From the NCBI GenBank assembly GCA_964035575.1, contig OZ037854.1, forward strand, positions 248,001 to 312,000: DNA of 64,000 nt, written 5' to 3'. This DNA is from Rhynchopus sp. YZ270_cl-10 (Eukaryota > Euglenozoa > Diplonemea > Diplonemida > Diplonemidae). Of the stretch, positions 8,412-17,487 are shown piece by piece (the stretch's first letter is position 1; each line of letters opens with the position of its first letter). A program made the translations under genes and the position numbers. The notes beneath the pieces were generated by a model. That model was not told the DNA's origin, made no database searches, and saw only the letters and a list, made by a program, of their open reading frames with translations.

Positions 8412-9152
8412 TTAGTACGAAGATTTTACTTTGCGAAGGATAACATGATAGTTGACGTTCTCCCCTTGGTTGTTGATGCGCTTCCCATTCTGGTCTGTGA
8501 GCCAGAACCTTATGCTGTTGATCTGTGTCTTGTTGGTGGGGACATAGTACGAGCTGCCAGGTTCTACCACGTTGTACAAACTACTAGGAGGGAGGGATGG
8601 TGGGCTGACAACATACAAGATTTGCGACTTGGTGCCTGATGTGCCTGTGTTGTGGTAAGAGTACTTTGGGTTCACAAGATCACAGTGTACAACAACTGCT
8701 TGGATTCCGTTCGTGATGTCTGCGACGTGAGGCGCAGTGTTCACACCTGCACTTATGATGGTATTCTCAGCAAAGCCTAAGATTCCATAGAAGGAGCCTG
8801 TTCTGAAGTTCACTTGATAGTTAGCAGGTAGGGTGATCTTAATCTTCTGCAGGGCTAGGATGGGCTCTAGTGTGATTTCCGATGGTATGTGGTCGTTGAT
8901 CTCAGAGATGCTGTAGTTCCCGTCACCGAACACTATTGTCTCCCATGAAGAACCGTTGTCACGACTCCACTCAAAGAAGTTGTTGCCTTGCTGCTGGCTG
9001 ATGTTTGTCCACGAGTAGTACTGGCTGCTCTTGATGAGACTTATCTCATAGCTGTCACCTTCATCAAGGTATATGGGAGGGTTGTAGGCAACAGTGAAGT
9101 CAGTGGAGATTGGCTCTCCTTCAGAGGAGACAAAGAGTGAGAGTTGTTCCAT
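8412..9152 (-). CDS. penton-like minor capsid protein, putative
   Basis: A 246-residue all-beta-looking protein. The order of features is that of Polinton minor capsid (penton) proteins: an N-terminal strand region with PIYLDEGDSYEISL, then NISQQQGNNFFEW, a GDGNYSISEINDHI segment, a short I-x-I-x-LP strand, and FYGILGF. That order is typical of single-jelly-roll pentons at capsid vertices. It starts 3 bp after the stop of the upstream minus-strand gene (9156), so the two are probably co-expressed. Confidence 0.75.
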   Translation of the reverse strand: MEQLSLFVSSEGEPISTDFTVAYNPPIYLDEGDSYEISLIKSSQYYSWTNISQQQGNNFFEWSRDNGSSWETIVFGDGNYSISEINDHIPSEITLEPILALQKIKITLPANYQVNFRTGSFYGILGFAENTIISAGVNTAPHVADITNGIQAVVVHCDLVNPKYSYHNTGTSGTKSQILYVVSPPSLPPSSLYNVVEPGSSYYVPTNKTQINSIRFWLTDQNGKRINNQGENVNYHVILRKVKSSY

Positions 9153-9155
9153 TTT

Positions 9156-9806
9156 TTATGAGTTGATTTCTTGTGTGAGGAGTTTGTGTTCCTCTACATT
9201 TATCTTGTTGTTGTTCAGAAGCCAGTCAAGGATAGTGGATGCTTCTTGTTTGATTTTTTGACTTGTATTACCTGCCTTCTTTCCTCCTATCAAGATCGTC
9301 AGTCTATTCATTGCACCCTCGGTGTCCATTTGATACACACCACTCCCAGTCTTACCTCCTTTACCTTTACCCATACCCTTGTTCATCCCTTTCCCTTTAC
9401 CTTTACCTGTCGATGGTGTCGGAGGACTGTTGATGGTGCTGTGGTATCCGTTGTTGACCCAGGATTGTGTCGACATCGGACCCAGGTACGGTGTCAAATT
9501 CGCAGTCGGGTTCGGTGACGGGATAGGTTCTGGGGTCTGCATACTACTAATATGTGATAAAGCTTCTTGGAATGATGTCTGGTCTGAAGCACTCGGTTGT
9601 GGTGTGGATGTTGAGGTATATGTTGCAATTCCTGATAAGAAGTTGTCAGTTTGGTCTCCCTCATCTGATGTCTTGATCGGGGCATCAATCTCCTTCAGGG
9701 TTTCTTGTTCGTTGAGAATATCAGATCGTTGTTGTGCTATGGAGTCCTTCAGTCTACCAATATCGAGTAGAAGCTTCTCGAGACTTGATGTATTGTTCAG
9801 TTGCAT
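9156..9806 (-). CDS. Gly/Lys-rich virion protein candidate
   Basis: A 216-residue protein from the ATG at 9806; nine codons upstream of it in frame overlap the divergent ATPase gene start and are not needed. Residues 8-40 look like a coiled coil (LEKLLLDIGRLKDSIAQQ). The middle is Ser/Thr/Pro-rich and disordered, followed by a GKGKGKGMNKGMGKGKGGK tract that could contact nucleic acid. The C-terminus is helical (ILDWLLNNNKINVEEHKLL). No family recognised. Its position before the penton gene suggests a structural role. Confidence 0.65.
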   Translation of the reverse strand: MQLNNTSSLEKLLLDIGRLKDSIAQQRSDILNEQETLKEIDAPIKTSDEGDQTDNFLSGIATYTSTSTPQPSASDQTSFQEALSHISSMQTPEPIPSPNPTANLTPYLGPMSTQSWVNNGYHSTINSPPTPSTGKGKGKGMNKGMGKGKGGKTGSGVYQMDTEGAMNRLTILIGGKKAGNTSQKIKQEASTILDWLLNNNKINVEEHKLLTQEINS

Positions 9807-9822
9807 TTTTGTTATTGAAAAA
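9807..9822. promoter_or_regulatory. 16-bp divergent spacer before packaging ATPase
   Basis: Sixteen A/T-rich bases (T-rich then A-rich) separate the minus-strand ATG at 9806 from the ATPase ATG at 9823. Promoters for both directions must fit here or overlap coding sequence. Confidence 0.45.
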
Positions 9823-10563
9823 ATGATACGCAATTACGTTACGAGGAATGAGTCACCTGAGGATGATGAACATTCAAAGCTTCTTCCGTCGTGGCCATTC
9901 AGGATGTTGTCTGTCGGATCTTCTGGGTGTGGGAAGAGCACAGTGATGGGGAATATGCTGATGAACAAGGAGTTGAAGTTACCGTTTGACAGGGTTTTCG
10001 TTATCAGCACAACACTACACCAAAAGATCTACCAGGTTATGATGGAACACTTTGCAGACATTGACGAGAAGATACGAAGTGAGCTGGAACGGGAGTTGAA
10101 GAAGAAGAAGGTGAGTGAGGAGAAGATCGACGAGACCTTAGAAGCCTTGAAGCCAACAGCAGAGTTCTTCGACAGTGTGGGTGAGTTCGATGTGGAGGAC
10201 CTTGACGCAAAGCAGAAGAACCTTGTGTTGTTGGATGACATTGTGATGGAGAAGAAACAGAGAGACTTCATCAACCTGTATGTGCATGGGCGTCACCGCA
10301 ACATCTCCCCAGTGTACTTGAGTCAGAGCTTCTTTGACACCCCAAAGGTGATACGACAGAACTGTAGCTGCTTCCTGCTGTTCAACATCAACAAGAAGGA
10401 GAGGAGGATGATAGCGACTTCATGCAGCGACCTTGAGCCTGATGAGTTTAACAGTATGTTTGAGGGTCTTCCCCGGTACAACCTCATCATGATCGACAAC
10501 CAGCCTGTTGTTCCTGAATTGAAGTATCGAAGGAACTTTGATGAGATTCTGTTTCCAGGATGA
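9823..10563 (+). CDS. A32/FtsK-HerA-type genome packaging ATPase
   Basis: A 246-residue ATPase that would pump element DNA into capsids. Walker A is GSSGCGKST (32-40), Walker B is NLVLLDDI (near 133-140), and the polar sensor strand is PVYLSQSFFDTP. These match the packaging ATPases of Polintons and virophages. A charged helical insert (EKIRSELERELKKKK) lies between the Walker motifs. I chose the ATG at 9823 because the motif starts soon after it and the longer open frame upstream overlaps the divergent gene. The stop TGA overlaps a following ATG as ATGA. Confidence 0.93.
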   Translation: MIRNYVTRNESPEDDEHSKLLPSWPFRMLSVGSSGCGKSTVMGNMLMNKELKLPFDRVFVISTTLHQKIYQVMMEHFADIDEKIRSELERELKKKKVSEEKIDETLEALKPTAEFFDSVGEFDVEDLDAKQKNLVLLDDIVMEKKQRDFINLYVHGRHRNISPVYLSQSFFDTPKVIRQNCSCFLLFNINKKERRMIATSCSDLEPDEFNSMFEGLPRYNLIMIDNQPVVPELKYRRNFDEILFPG

Positions 10564-10730
10564 TAAGAGAAACGATGTCCGACAAGACGAGAGACTCAGA
10601 AACGAAGGTTCCTCGAGGGAATTCAGCCCGAGATGTGAGTTCGAGTGGGAGTGTTGGGAGCAAGATAGTGACTGTGATGTGTTGCAGAAGCAAATGTGTA
10701 GGGAACCCCAAGGTTGTGGTCAAACGCTGA
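10560..10730 (+). CDS. small ORF overlapping the ATPase stop (56 residues)
   Basis: Its ATG overlaps the ATPase stop as ATGA, the third such junction in the element. The product is Ser/Arg/Lys-rich with CCRSKC near the C-terminus and ends KVVVKR. No family recognised. It is believed only because the overlap type repeats that of two solid gene pairs; chance is possible. Confidence 0.42.
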   Translation: MIRETMSDKTRDSETKVPRGNSARDVSSSGSVGSKIVTVMCCRSKCVGNPKVVVKR

Positions 10731-10969
10731 GGCCAGGCTTCCGCCTGCTACATCCTTCTTTGCGAAGAGGTGTACTGTCTGTCTATCTTTGTGTGAGAGT
10801 AGCAATGTGTCAAAGCAAACGAGGAAAAAACACGTCTAGTTTGTAAACCCCCATCCCCTCTTCCTTTTGTGTCTTTTTATGTACCACTCCCAGCCTTTCT
10901 ACCTGTAACCTTACCCTCTATCCTGACACGCACACATATACCCAGGTGTACACAAGTTCTCACGAGAAG

Positions 10970-12420
10970 ATGCAAGCCGGATTGGGGAGATTTTTAAATA
11001 GACAGGGGAATGCACAAGGCAACTGGAACGACTGGGCACTCATATTTATTGCCCTTGTGATGTGCTTTCTTGCCATCCCCACAATATACTTTGCTAGTAA
11101 GTACCCGGAGCGTACGATAGCTTGGCTAGGGGGTAACCCTGAGACCGAAGCATATTTCAACGGAAAGCTCAGGGAGATTGTCACAGCACCGTACAACCCC
11201 CCAATGCCAAATAGCATGAAGGAATACATCACGAGACAGCAAGATGAGAAACTGAAGGACAAACTGTACCATCACATCTACAACGGTGATGGATTCTTCA
11301 TGTTGATGGGTGAGAGCGGCTCAGGCAAAACCACGATGATGCAGCATTTGCTGAAAGAAAATTACACGGAAGGTGTGATCTTTGTGGCGGTCAATGCGGA
11401 TAAGCTGGTGGATGTACCTAAAAACAAGGTGAGAGATGTGGTTGAGGAGGCTGTGCTCGACCAGTTCGGAGAATGCAAGAATCACCCCCGCCGTCACCCA
11501 GCCTTCACAAACTTCATCGCACAGGCCAACGAGGTCCGGAAGAGTGCGGAGGGGAAGAAGAAGGAGCACCCGCTGATCATCTACGTCACTCTGGACACGA
11601 AGGATCTAAAGATCAGTTACGAGGCTATGGGGAACATTGCCGTGGCTGTCGGTGGAATGGCAAGCGACCTTTCATCCAAGTCCAACAGTTGCAAGACCAT
11701 TCTCGAGTTCTCCAAAACAGGAATCTCGGACACGCTCAGGGAAATCCGCACTGATTTCGCCCGTTTTGAAGTGGGTGCAATGGCAGAGACGGAATTCCAG
11801 GCTATTGGGAAGCAGTTGCTAACAGTGAAGGATCCCCAGAATCTTGTTGAGCCGTATCTCCAGTACTATCACAACTGGTTGGGCGGACACACGAAGGCCC
11901 TGATGGGGCTCGTTGAAGATGCGGCGAGGTCTGAAAGTATGCACCGTTTGTTGCCTTTTTGTACAACATGATTATTAACCACACATCTCATCGCAGTTGA
12001 GTCTGCCACAGCTGACACGAAAAATGAGACCCTGAGGCGGCTGAAGGCGGGTATGTTGTTGTTGGGGTGGGTAGTTTGTCAATTATGAGACACATGTATT
12101 GCACAGAGATCGACGAGGAGTATTACCGTGTATGCGAAAATTTGGATAAGGAGCCAGAACTGAAGTTGCTCAAGGAAATGGCAGAGGCTGGAGCAAAAGG
12201 AATAGGCCCGCGCGCTCTCCCAAATACCATCCTTGCCAAGCTCAGCGAACGCAACTCAGACTCGACACTGATCCGCAAAGTGGGTAAAAACAACGCGAGG
12301 ATCCACCGCTACTCTCATGCGCTTTACCTGCATAATGTGACGGGGCCAAAGGACGAAAAAGCGACAGATAATATCGAAAAAGTGAAGGAGAAGTTCGGGA
12401 TGAAGGCCAAGTCTGCTTGA
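10970..12420 (+). CDS. membrane-anchored P-loop ATPase, three exons
   Basis: Exons reconstructed as 10970-11936, 11997-12050 and 12107-12420. Both introns (60 and 56 nt) have GTATG donors and CAG acceptors (TCGCAG, GCACAG), and phases match, giving one 444-residue protein. A hydrophobic span near 19-41 (WALIFIALVMCFLAIP) should anchor it. Walker A is GESGSGKTT near 117; a hydrophobic strand LIIYVTLD near 205 is the likely Walker B, though it lacks a clear DE. The middle resembles STAND/AAA-type ATPases. The last exon encodes a helical segment starting EIDEEYYRVCENLDKEPELKLLKEM. Introns and the membrane anchor set it apart from the adjacent Polinton. CCCAG at 10941-10945 could be a splice or trans-splice acceptor. 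Function unknown. Confidence 0.8.
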
Positions 12421-13161
12421 TTGATGATTTGGGTGGGGTGGGTATTGTGATTATATTTAATTTTTTGTGATTATTTTTTCTTTTTATTTGTCTCTGGAGG
12501 GTGGGAACAACGATGGGTCTTACTTGCACAATGTGGGGAAAAAAAAAAACCGTCCTATGAGTTGAGTGTATGTCTCTGGTGCTTTGAGTCAGAACGAGGG
12601 CCACCAAAACAAAACAAAACAAAACCAAAAAAAACATATCCCCTTATGAGTATTTTCTTTTCTTTCTCTTCTTCACAACACAATCACCACACTCAGACAG
12701 GAGTACAACAAACTACACAAATGGGCAGGATAACAAATTGTGGTTCAAGGGAACCCGTGGTATAGGCCTACAGGGGAACGCCACGTAAAATAAAGACTAA
12801 CGCGCCATGTGCACTACCTCTTGGGTGGTTGTGGAAACGTGCACTGCTTCCTGTATAATTTGTATAATTTGTATAATTTGGAGATACAGAGTAAACTCAC
12901 AGCTCCCTACACGGCCGTAAAGGTAAGGAGTATGCAGAAGACACCGACAGGCTGAACCATATCCATCATCACATCATTAGGAATACAGTCATCTAAGTCC
13001 GAGTCACTGAAGAAGCGACTGCTGAAACTTGCATTACACACGTACACACAGGTATGTAAAAGGCTTGCATAAAAAGTTAACAATTAATAAAATATTGGCG
13101 CAGTACATTTTTACCGGGTTTTAATTCCTGCGCCCATCTCTCGATTTCTCCTATTACTAGC
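12421..13161. other. intergenic, no gene seen
   Basis: 3' flank of the P-loop ATPase gene, T-rich at first. It contains a short triplication of TGTATAATT (about 12855-12880) and leads into the satellite. No coding exon could be supported. Confidence 0.6.
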
Positions 13162-14217
13162 GCGATGGAACACGCCCAAAACAACGCGTCGAAAACAACG
13201 CGATGAAACACGGCCAAAACAGCGCGTCGAAAACAACGCGATGAAACACGGCCAAAACAACGCGTCGAAAACAGCGCGATGAAACACGGCCAAAACAGCG
13301 CGTCGAAAACAACTCGATGGAACACGGCCAAAACAGCGCGTCGAAAACAGCGCGATGAAACACGGCCAAAACAGCGCGTCGAAAACAGCGCGATGGAACA
13401 CGCCCAAAACAGCGCGTCGAAAACAGCGCGATGAAACACGGCCAAAACAGCGCGTCGAAAACAACTCGATGGAACACGGCCAAAACAGCGCGTCGAAAAC
13501 AGCGCGATGGAACACGGCCAAAACAGCGCGTCGAAAACAACTCGATGGAACACGGCCAAAACAGCGCGTCGAAAACAGCGCGATGAAACACGGCCAAAAC
13601 AGCGCGTCGAAAACAGCGCGATGGAACACGGCCAAAACAGCGCGTCGAAAACAACGCGATGAAACACGGCCAAAACAACGCGTCGAAAACAGCGCGATGA
13701 AACACGGCCAAAACAGCGCGTCGAAAACAACTCGATGGAACACGGCCAAAACAGCGCGTCGAAAACAGCGCGATGAAACACGGCCAAAACAGCGCGTCGA
13801 AAACAACTCGATGGAACACGGCCAAAACAGCGCGTCGAAAACAGCGCGATGAAACACGGCCAAAACAGCGCGTCGAAAACAGCGCGATGAAACACGGCCA
13901 AAACAGCGCGTCGAAAACAGCGCGATGGAACACGGCCAAAACAGCGCGTCGAAAACAACTCGATGAAACACGGCCAAAACAGCGCGTCGAAAACAGCGCG
14001 ATGGAACACGGCCAAAACAGCGCGTCGAAAACAGCGCGATGAAACACGGCCAAAACAGCGCGTCGAAAACAACGCGATGGAACACGGCCAAAACAGCGCG
14101 TCGAAAACAACGCGATGAAACACGGCCAAAAAAGCGCGTCGAAAAGAGCGCGATGAAACACGGCCAAAACAACGCGTCGAAAACAACGCGATGAAACACG
14201 GCCAGAACAGCGCGTCG
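13162..14217. repeat. 38-bp satellite, 28 copies
   Basis: A regular 38-bp unit containing AACACGGCCAAAACAGCG and CGTCGAAAACAGCGCGATG repeats from the GAT at 13164 to the last at 14190 (27 intervals of exactly 38). Variants differ mainly at AGCGCG/AACGCG/AACTCG and GATGA/GATGG. Since 38 is not a multiple of three and the unit has no stop on the minus strand, all three minus frames stay open through it. These long frames are not genes. Confidence 0.97.
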
Positions 14218-15020
14218 GTGAGGCCCTGACCTCCCGACGCCCGAGGGAATCCCGTGGGACATGGGAGGGAGGGATGTCGCTTTGTGACCCGACGAGCTCG
14301 TTTTCTATCAGAACTGCCTGCAAACACGTGCTTTTGTGGTGCTTTGTGTACAAACACGTGGGTTTTTTTGTTTCACATGGGTATCATCGTTTGTGGCCCA
14401 CAGACGCTTAAAAGCTTGCGAATACGCTTTTCGAGTCACAGAAACCAGGATGTGGGCCGTTTTAAAAAAGTTTCTGGCCAGTTTCATTCACCAAAACGCA
14501 CGTTCTCTAGCGGGAATTTTTGGTGCTCTAAAGGGAATACCTTGAGACCTCCGGAGGGTTACAAATCACTTTTTTTATGAGGAACTGTGACGTATAAGAG
14601 TGTGCCTGACTTTATTTGAGAGAAATATATAAACATGACAGAACTTGTCCACCTTAACATTTTTGATTCGGCTAAGATGAATAACCTTCTTCTATATTTG
14701 TTTGTTCACATCACAAGAGGTTATTAGGTGACGTTAGTTAATATTTTGAGTGTCCCTTCTTTCGTAATCAGACAGAAGCTCATGTAAGTACTCCCTATAC
14801 GCGACTTGTCACGTACATCAAAAAACAAGGAGGACGAATCAGTGTCTTTGGTCGTGAATGTTTGTGGATTTTGTCATTTACCACCCCTCAGCACCCCTCC
14901 GCTTCACTTCTCCCCCTGTCGCCCCCGCCCTCTGTGCGTACTTATTTGTAGAGTTTTGCAGGGCTCTTCGTTACAACTACACACAACAGAAGCAGTACAC
15001 TATTTAACCTCTGCGCAACA
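14218..15020. other. intergenic, 5' flank of kinase gene
   Basis: Mixed-composition DNA with no supported exon. Acceptor-like CAG sites near 14989-14995 could belong to a 5' leader intron or trans-splice site of the kinase gene. Confidence 0.5.
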
Positions 15021-16202
15021 ATGTCCTCTGAGGAACAGAAAAGCTATGAACAGTCCAGGACGCACAGCATTAGCCCGATGGGTTTGCTCTCTGGGTTGGC
15101 CGGGCAGCTGGGGAAGGAGATTGTGGAGTGGTCCTATGTCGCAGGCGACGTGTTGTACTTGCAGTTCCTGGAATGGGGACTGGTGGTGCTGGTGAGTGTG
15201 GCAACGGGGGTGGCGGTGACGGCCATGATCTGGTACGGACGGATATGGTACCTGGGCGGCACGATGACCGTCAAGGGTTACGTCGCTGGAGAGGTACTGG
15301 GACGGGGCGGATTCGGCGAAGTATCGCGTGGGCACTCCATCATGCCGGGCTCACCCATGATTGCAATGAAGGTGCCGTACGGGAACACTGCAAAGTGGTC
15401 AAACGAGGCGCACACCTTGAAGCGGCTGAACCCCCCGCCGTTTCTCAGCGAGGGGTTTGCGAAGCTGGTGTTTGTGTCTCAGGGCATTATTGGGATGAAC
15501 CTTCTGGGGCCGTCTCTTGAGTCTGTGAAGAAGGAGCTGCCGCAGAAGAAGTTTTCGCTGAAGACGACACTTCTGGTTGCGGAGCAGGCGTTGAATCGTC
15601 TTTTTACGATGCACCATAAGCGCACACTGCACAGAGATGTAAAGCCCGAGAACTTCCTCCTTGGTTTGCGTGACGACAGGAACATTGTGCACATTGTCGA
15701 CTTTGGGCTCTCTGAGCGTTTCTACGATACCACACTGCGGCGACACAAAGCATACCGCGAGGGCTGTACCGTCTACGGCACACCGTACTTCTCATCGCTT
15801 AATGCCGACTGCGGCTGCGAGCAGGGACGTCGCGATGACATTGAGAGTCTTGGGTATACGCTGGTGTACCTGGCGAAGGGCACGCTGCCGTGGATTGGGT
15901 TGAAGTCTTTGGGTCCAAGAGAGTCTTGGCACAAACGTGTCTGCGATATGAAAGCCAACATGCCGCTTGCAGAGCTCTGTGAGGGCCTCCCGTCTGAGTT
16001 CTCCACCATTCTCACCCACGCACGCAGCCTCAAATTCACGGACAAACCAAACTACGCCTTTCTGCAGGAGATCCTTGCACGCAGGTTTGCAAAGCTTGGC
16101 TACGCAGCAGACAACGTGTACGACTGGTCTGAGGAGCATGCTTGGAAGTGCTGGGAGGTAGGTGGCACCCCAGCCGGCGTCGTTGACGTGGACCGAGAGT
16201 GA
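15021..16202 (+). CDS. membrane-anchored casein kinase 1-like protein kinase
   Basis: A 393-residue single-exon protein kinase. An N-terminal hydrophobic segment (about 53-76, VVLVSVATGVAVTAMIWY) should anchor it in a membrane. The kinase domain runs from the Gly-rich loop GRGGFGEV (near 94) through the ATP-binding lysine in AMKV, the catalytic loop HRDVKPENFLLG (near 204) and DFGLSERF (near 227). The segment GTPYFSSLNADCG followed by EQGRRDDIESLGYTLVYLAKGTLPW is the hallmark of casein kinase 1, which lacks the usual APE motif. All catalytic residues are present, so it should be active. An N-terminal membrane anchor is unusual for CK1, which is normally soluble or lipid-anchored. An inverted-repeat element begins 88 bp after the stop. 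Confidence 0.9.
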   Translation: MSSEEQKSYEQSRTHSISPMGLLSGLAGQLGKEIVEWSYVAGDVLYLQFLEWGLVVLVSVATGVAVTAMIWYGRIWYLGGTMTVKGYVAGEVLGRGGFGEVSRGHSIMPGSPMIAMKVPYGNTAKWSNEAHTLKRLNPPPFLSEGFAKLVFVSQGIIGMNLLGPSLESVKKELPQKKFSLKTTLLVAEQALNRLFTMHHKRTLHRDVKPENFLLGLRDDRNIVHIVDFGLSERFYDTTLRRHKAYREGCTVYGTPYFSSLNADCGCEQGRRDDIESLGYTLVYLAKGTLPWIGLKSLGPRESWHKRVCDMKANMPLAELCEGLPSEFSTILTHARSLKFTDKPNYAFLQEILARRFAKLGYAADNVYDWSEEHAWKCWEVGGTPAGVVDVDRE

Positions 16203-16289
16203 GCAGCGGAAGAGGGGAGGGAACATGCCTCCCCCGTCTACCTGGATGGTTTACCATCTATTAACCTGGGGGGGGGGGGGGGGGGGGTA

Positions 16290-17485
16290 GGGGGTCCGAC
16301 TGTGAGTAAAATTACCGTACAAAAAACTCATTATTAAACTTCTGGTCATTTCCAAGGTAACTGCGGGTGAAACACACCCTCAGAGTGGGTCACAGGGGGC
16401 CTGTGGGCCGAAAAACGACCCAGAAGCCACCCCAGAATACAAAAAAATGGAAAAAAATAGTGAAAAAACGGCTTTTTGGCGGTTTTGGCCAAGTTGGGCA
16501 AAATAGCGGTTTTTCAAGAAAAAACCAAAAAAACGGTTATTTTTTGACATCACAAAACCTCCTTTGGCACAAATATACCCCAAAAGTGGCCTGTGAGTCC
16601 ATTCCAACCTGTTTTGGACATATTTGACACTTTTGGAAGTGTTTTTTTGGTGTTTTTACGTCAAAAAACATACCCTGGCAATACCCTGACCGCGCTCCGG
16701 CAGCATTCCGGCATGCTGTTTGACCCATATAGGGGTCAAGAAATGGCCAAAAACCCCCGAAAAAGGACCCTGGGAACCCAGATAGTTCCAAATTTCCACC
16801 ACATCCCCACCCAAACACCGCAAAAACACGACAGAATATCGTCTTAAAAAACACACTTTTTTCAAAAAGGCTATTATGGAGCCTGTCTGACGACCTTTTT
16901 GAAAAAAGTGTGTTTTTTAAGACGATATTCTGTCGTGTTTTTGCAGTGTTTGGGTGGGGATGTGGTGGAAATTTGGAACTCTCTGGGTTCCCAGGGTCCT
17001 TTTTCGGGGGTTTTTGGCCATTTCTTGACCCCTATATGGGTCAAACAGCATGCCGGAATGCTGCCGGAGCGCGGTCAGGGTATTGCCAGGGTATGTTTTT
17101 TGACGTAAAAACACCAAAAAAACACTTCCAAAAGTGTCAAATATGTCCAAAACAGGTTGGAATGGACTCACAGGCCACTTTTGGGGTATATTTGTGCCAA
17201 AGGAGGTTTTGTGATGTCAAAAAATAACCGTTTTTTTGGTTTTTTCTTGAAAAACCGCTATTTTGCCCAACATGGCCAAAACCGCCAAAAAGCCGTTTTT
17301 TCACTATTTTTTTCCATTTTTTTGTATTCTGGGGTGGCTTCTGGGTCGTTTTTCGGCCCACAGGCCCCCTGTGACCCACTCTGAGGGTGTGTTTCACCCG
17401 CAGTTACCTTGGAAATGACCAGAAGTTTAATAATGAGTTTTTTGTACGAAATTTTATACACAAGTCTATTAGGAGTCGGACCCCC
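16290..17485. mobile_element. foldback element X1
   Basis: Begins GGGGGTCCGACT and ends AGTCGGACCCCC. Two arms of about 580-590 bp are almost perfect inverted copies around a 23-base loop (16871-16893). The outermost 40 bases of the two arms differ. Open frames in it occur in mirrored pairs and are not genes. A second copy, interrupted and truncated, lies at 30632-32224. Confidence 0.93.
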
Positions 17486-17487
17486 TA

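Larger units (their letters stand above)
1..10730. mobile_element. Polinton/Maverick-type element, right part (left end outside window)
   Basis: A contiguous block of genes without introns encodes the diagnostic Polinton set: protein-primed polymerase B, retrovirus-like integrase, adenain-type cysteine protease, packaging ATPase, major capsid protein and penton-like protein. All these frames are open without internal stops, so the copy looks intact and may be, or recently was, active. Genes form five compact transcription units: polymerase (+); integrase then capsid (-); small protein, protease, PLA2-like (+); Gly/Lys protein, penton, 69-residue ORF (-); ATPase then 56-residue ORF (+). The left terminal inverted repeat and 6-bp target duplication typical of the group cannot be seen because the polymerase frame runs off the window. 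The right end must lie between 10730 and the spliced host gene at 10970, but without the left repeat it cannot be fixed. Confidence 0.9.

Noticed and set aside
8184-8639. 151-codon plus-strand frame over the penton end
   Set aside because: Overlaps two better supported minus-strand genes and has low-complexity Ser/Leu content.
9379-9822. 148-codon N-terminal extension of the packaging ATPase
   Set aside because: It overlaps the minus-strand Gly/Lys protein gene and adds no family features; the ATG at 9823 fits the family length.
13162-14217. CRISPR-like array
   Set aside because: Units are contiguous 38-bp repeats without unique spacers, in a eukaryotic setting.
13077-14357. Three overlapping minus-strand frames of about 380-430 codons
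   Set aside because: They are a by-product of a 38-bp satellite with no minus-strand stop; period-38 peptides in all frames are not protein-coding.
16367-17397. Mirrored pairs of small frames in the X1 palindrome (and in its copy at 31128-32137)
   Set aside because: Each frame has a reverse-complement twin in the other arm and no domain features; they are palindrome shadows.
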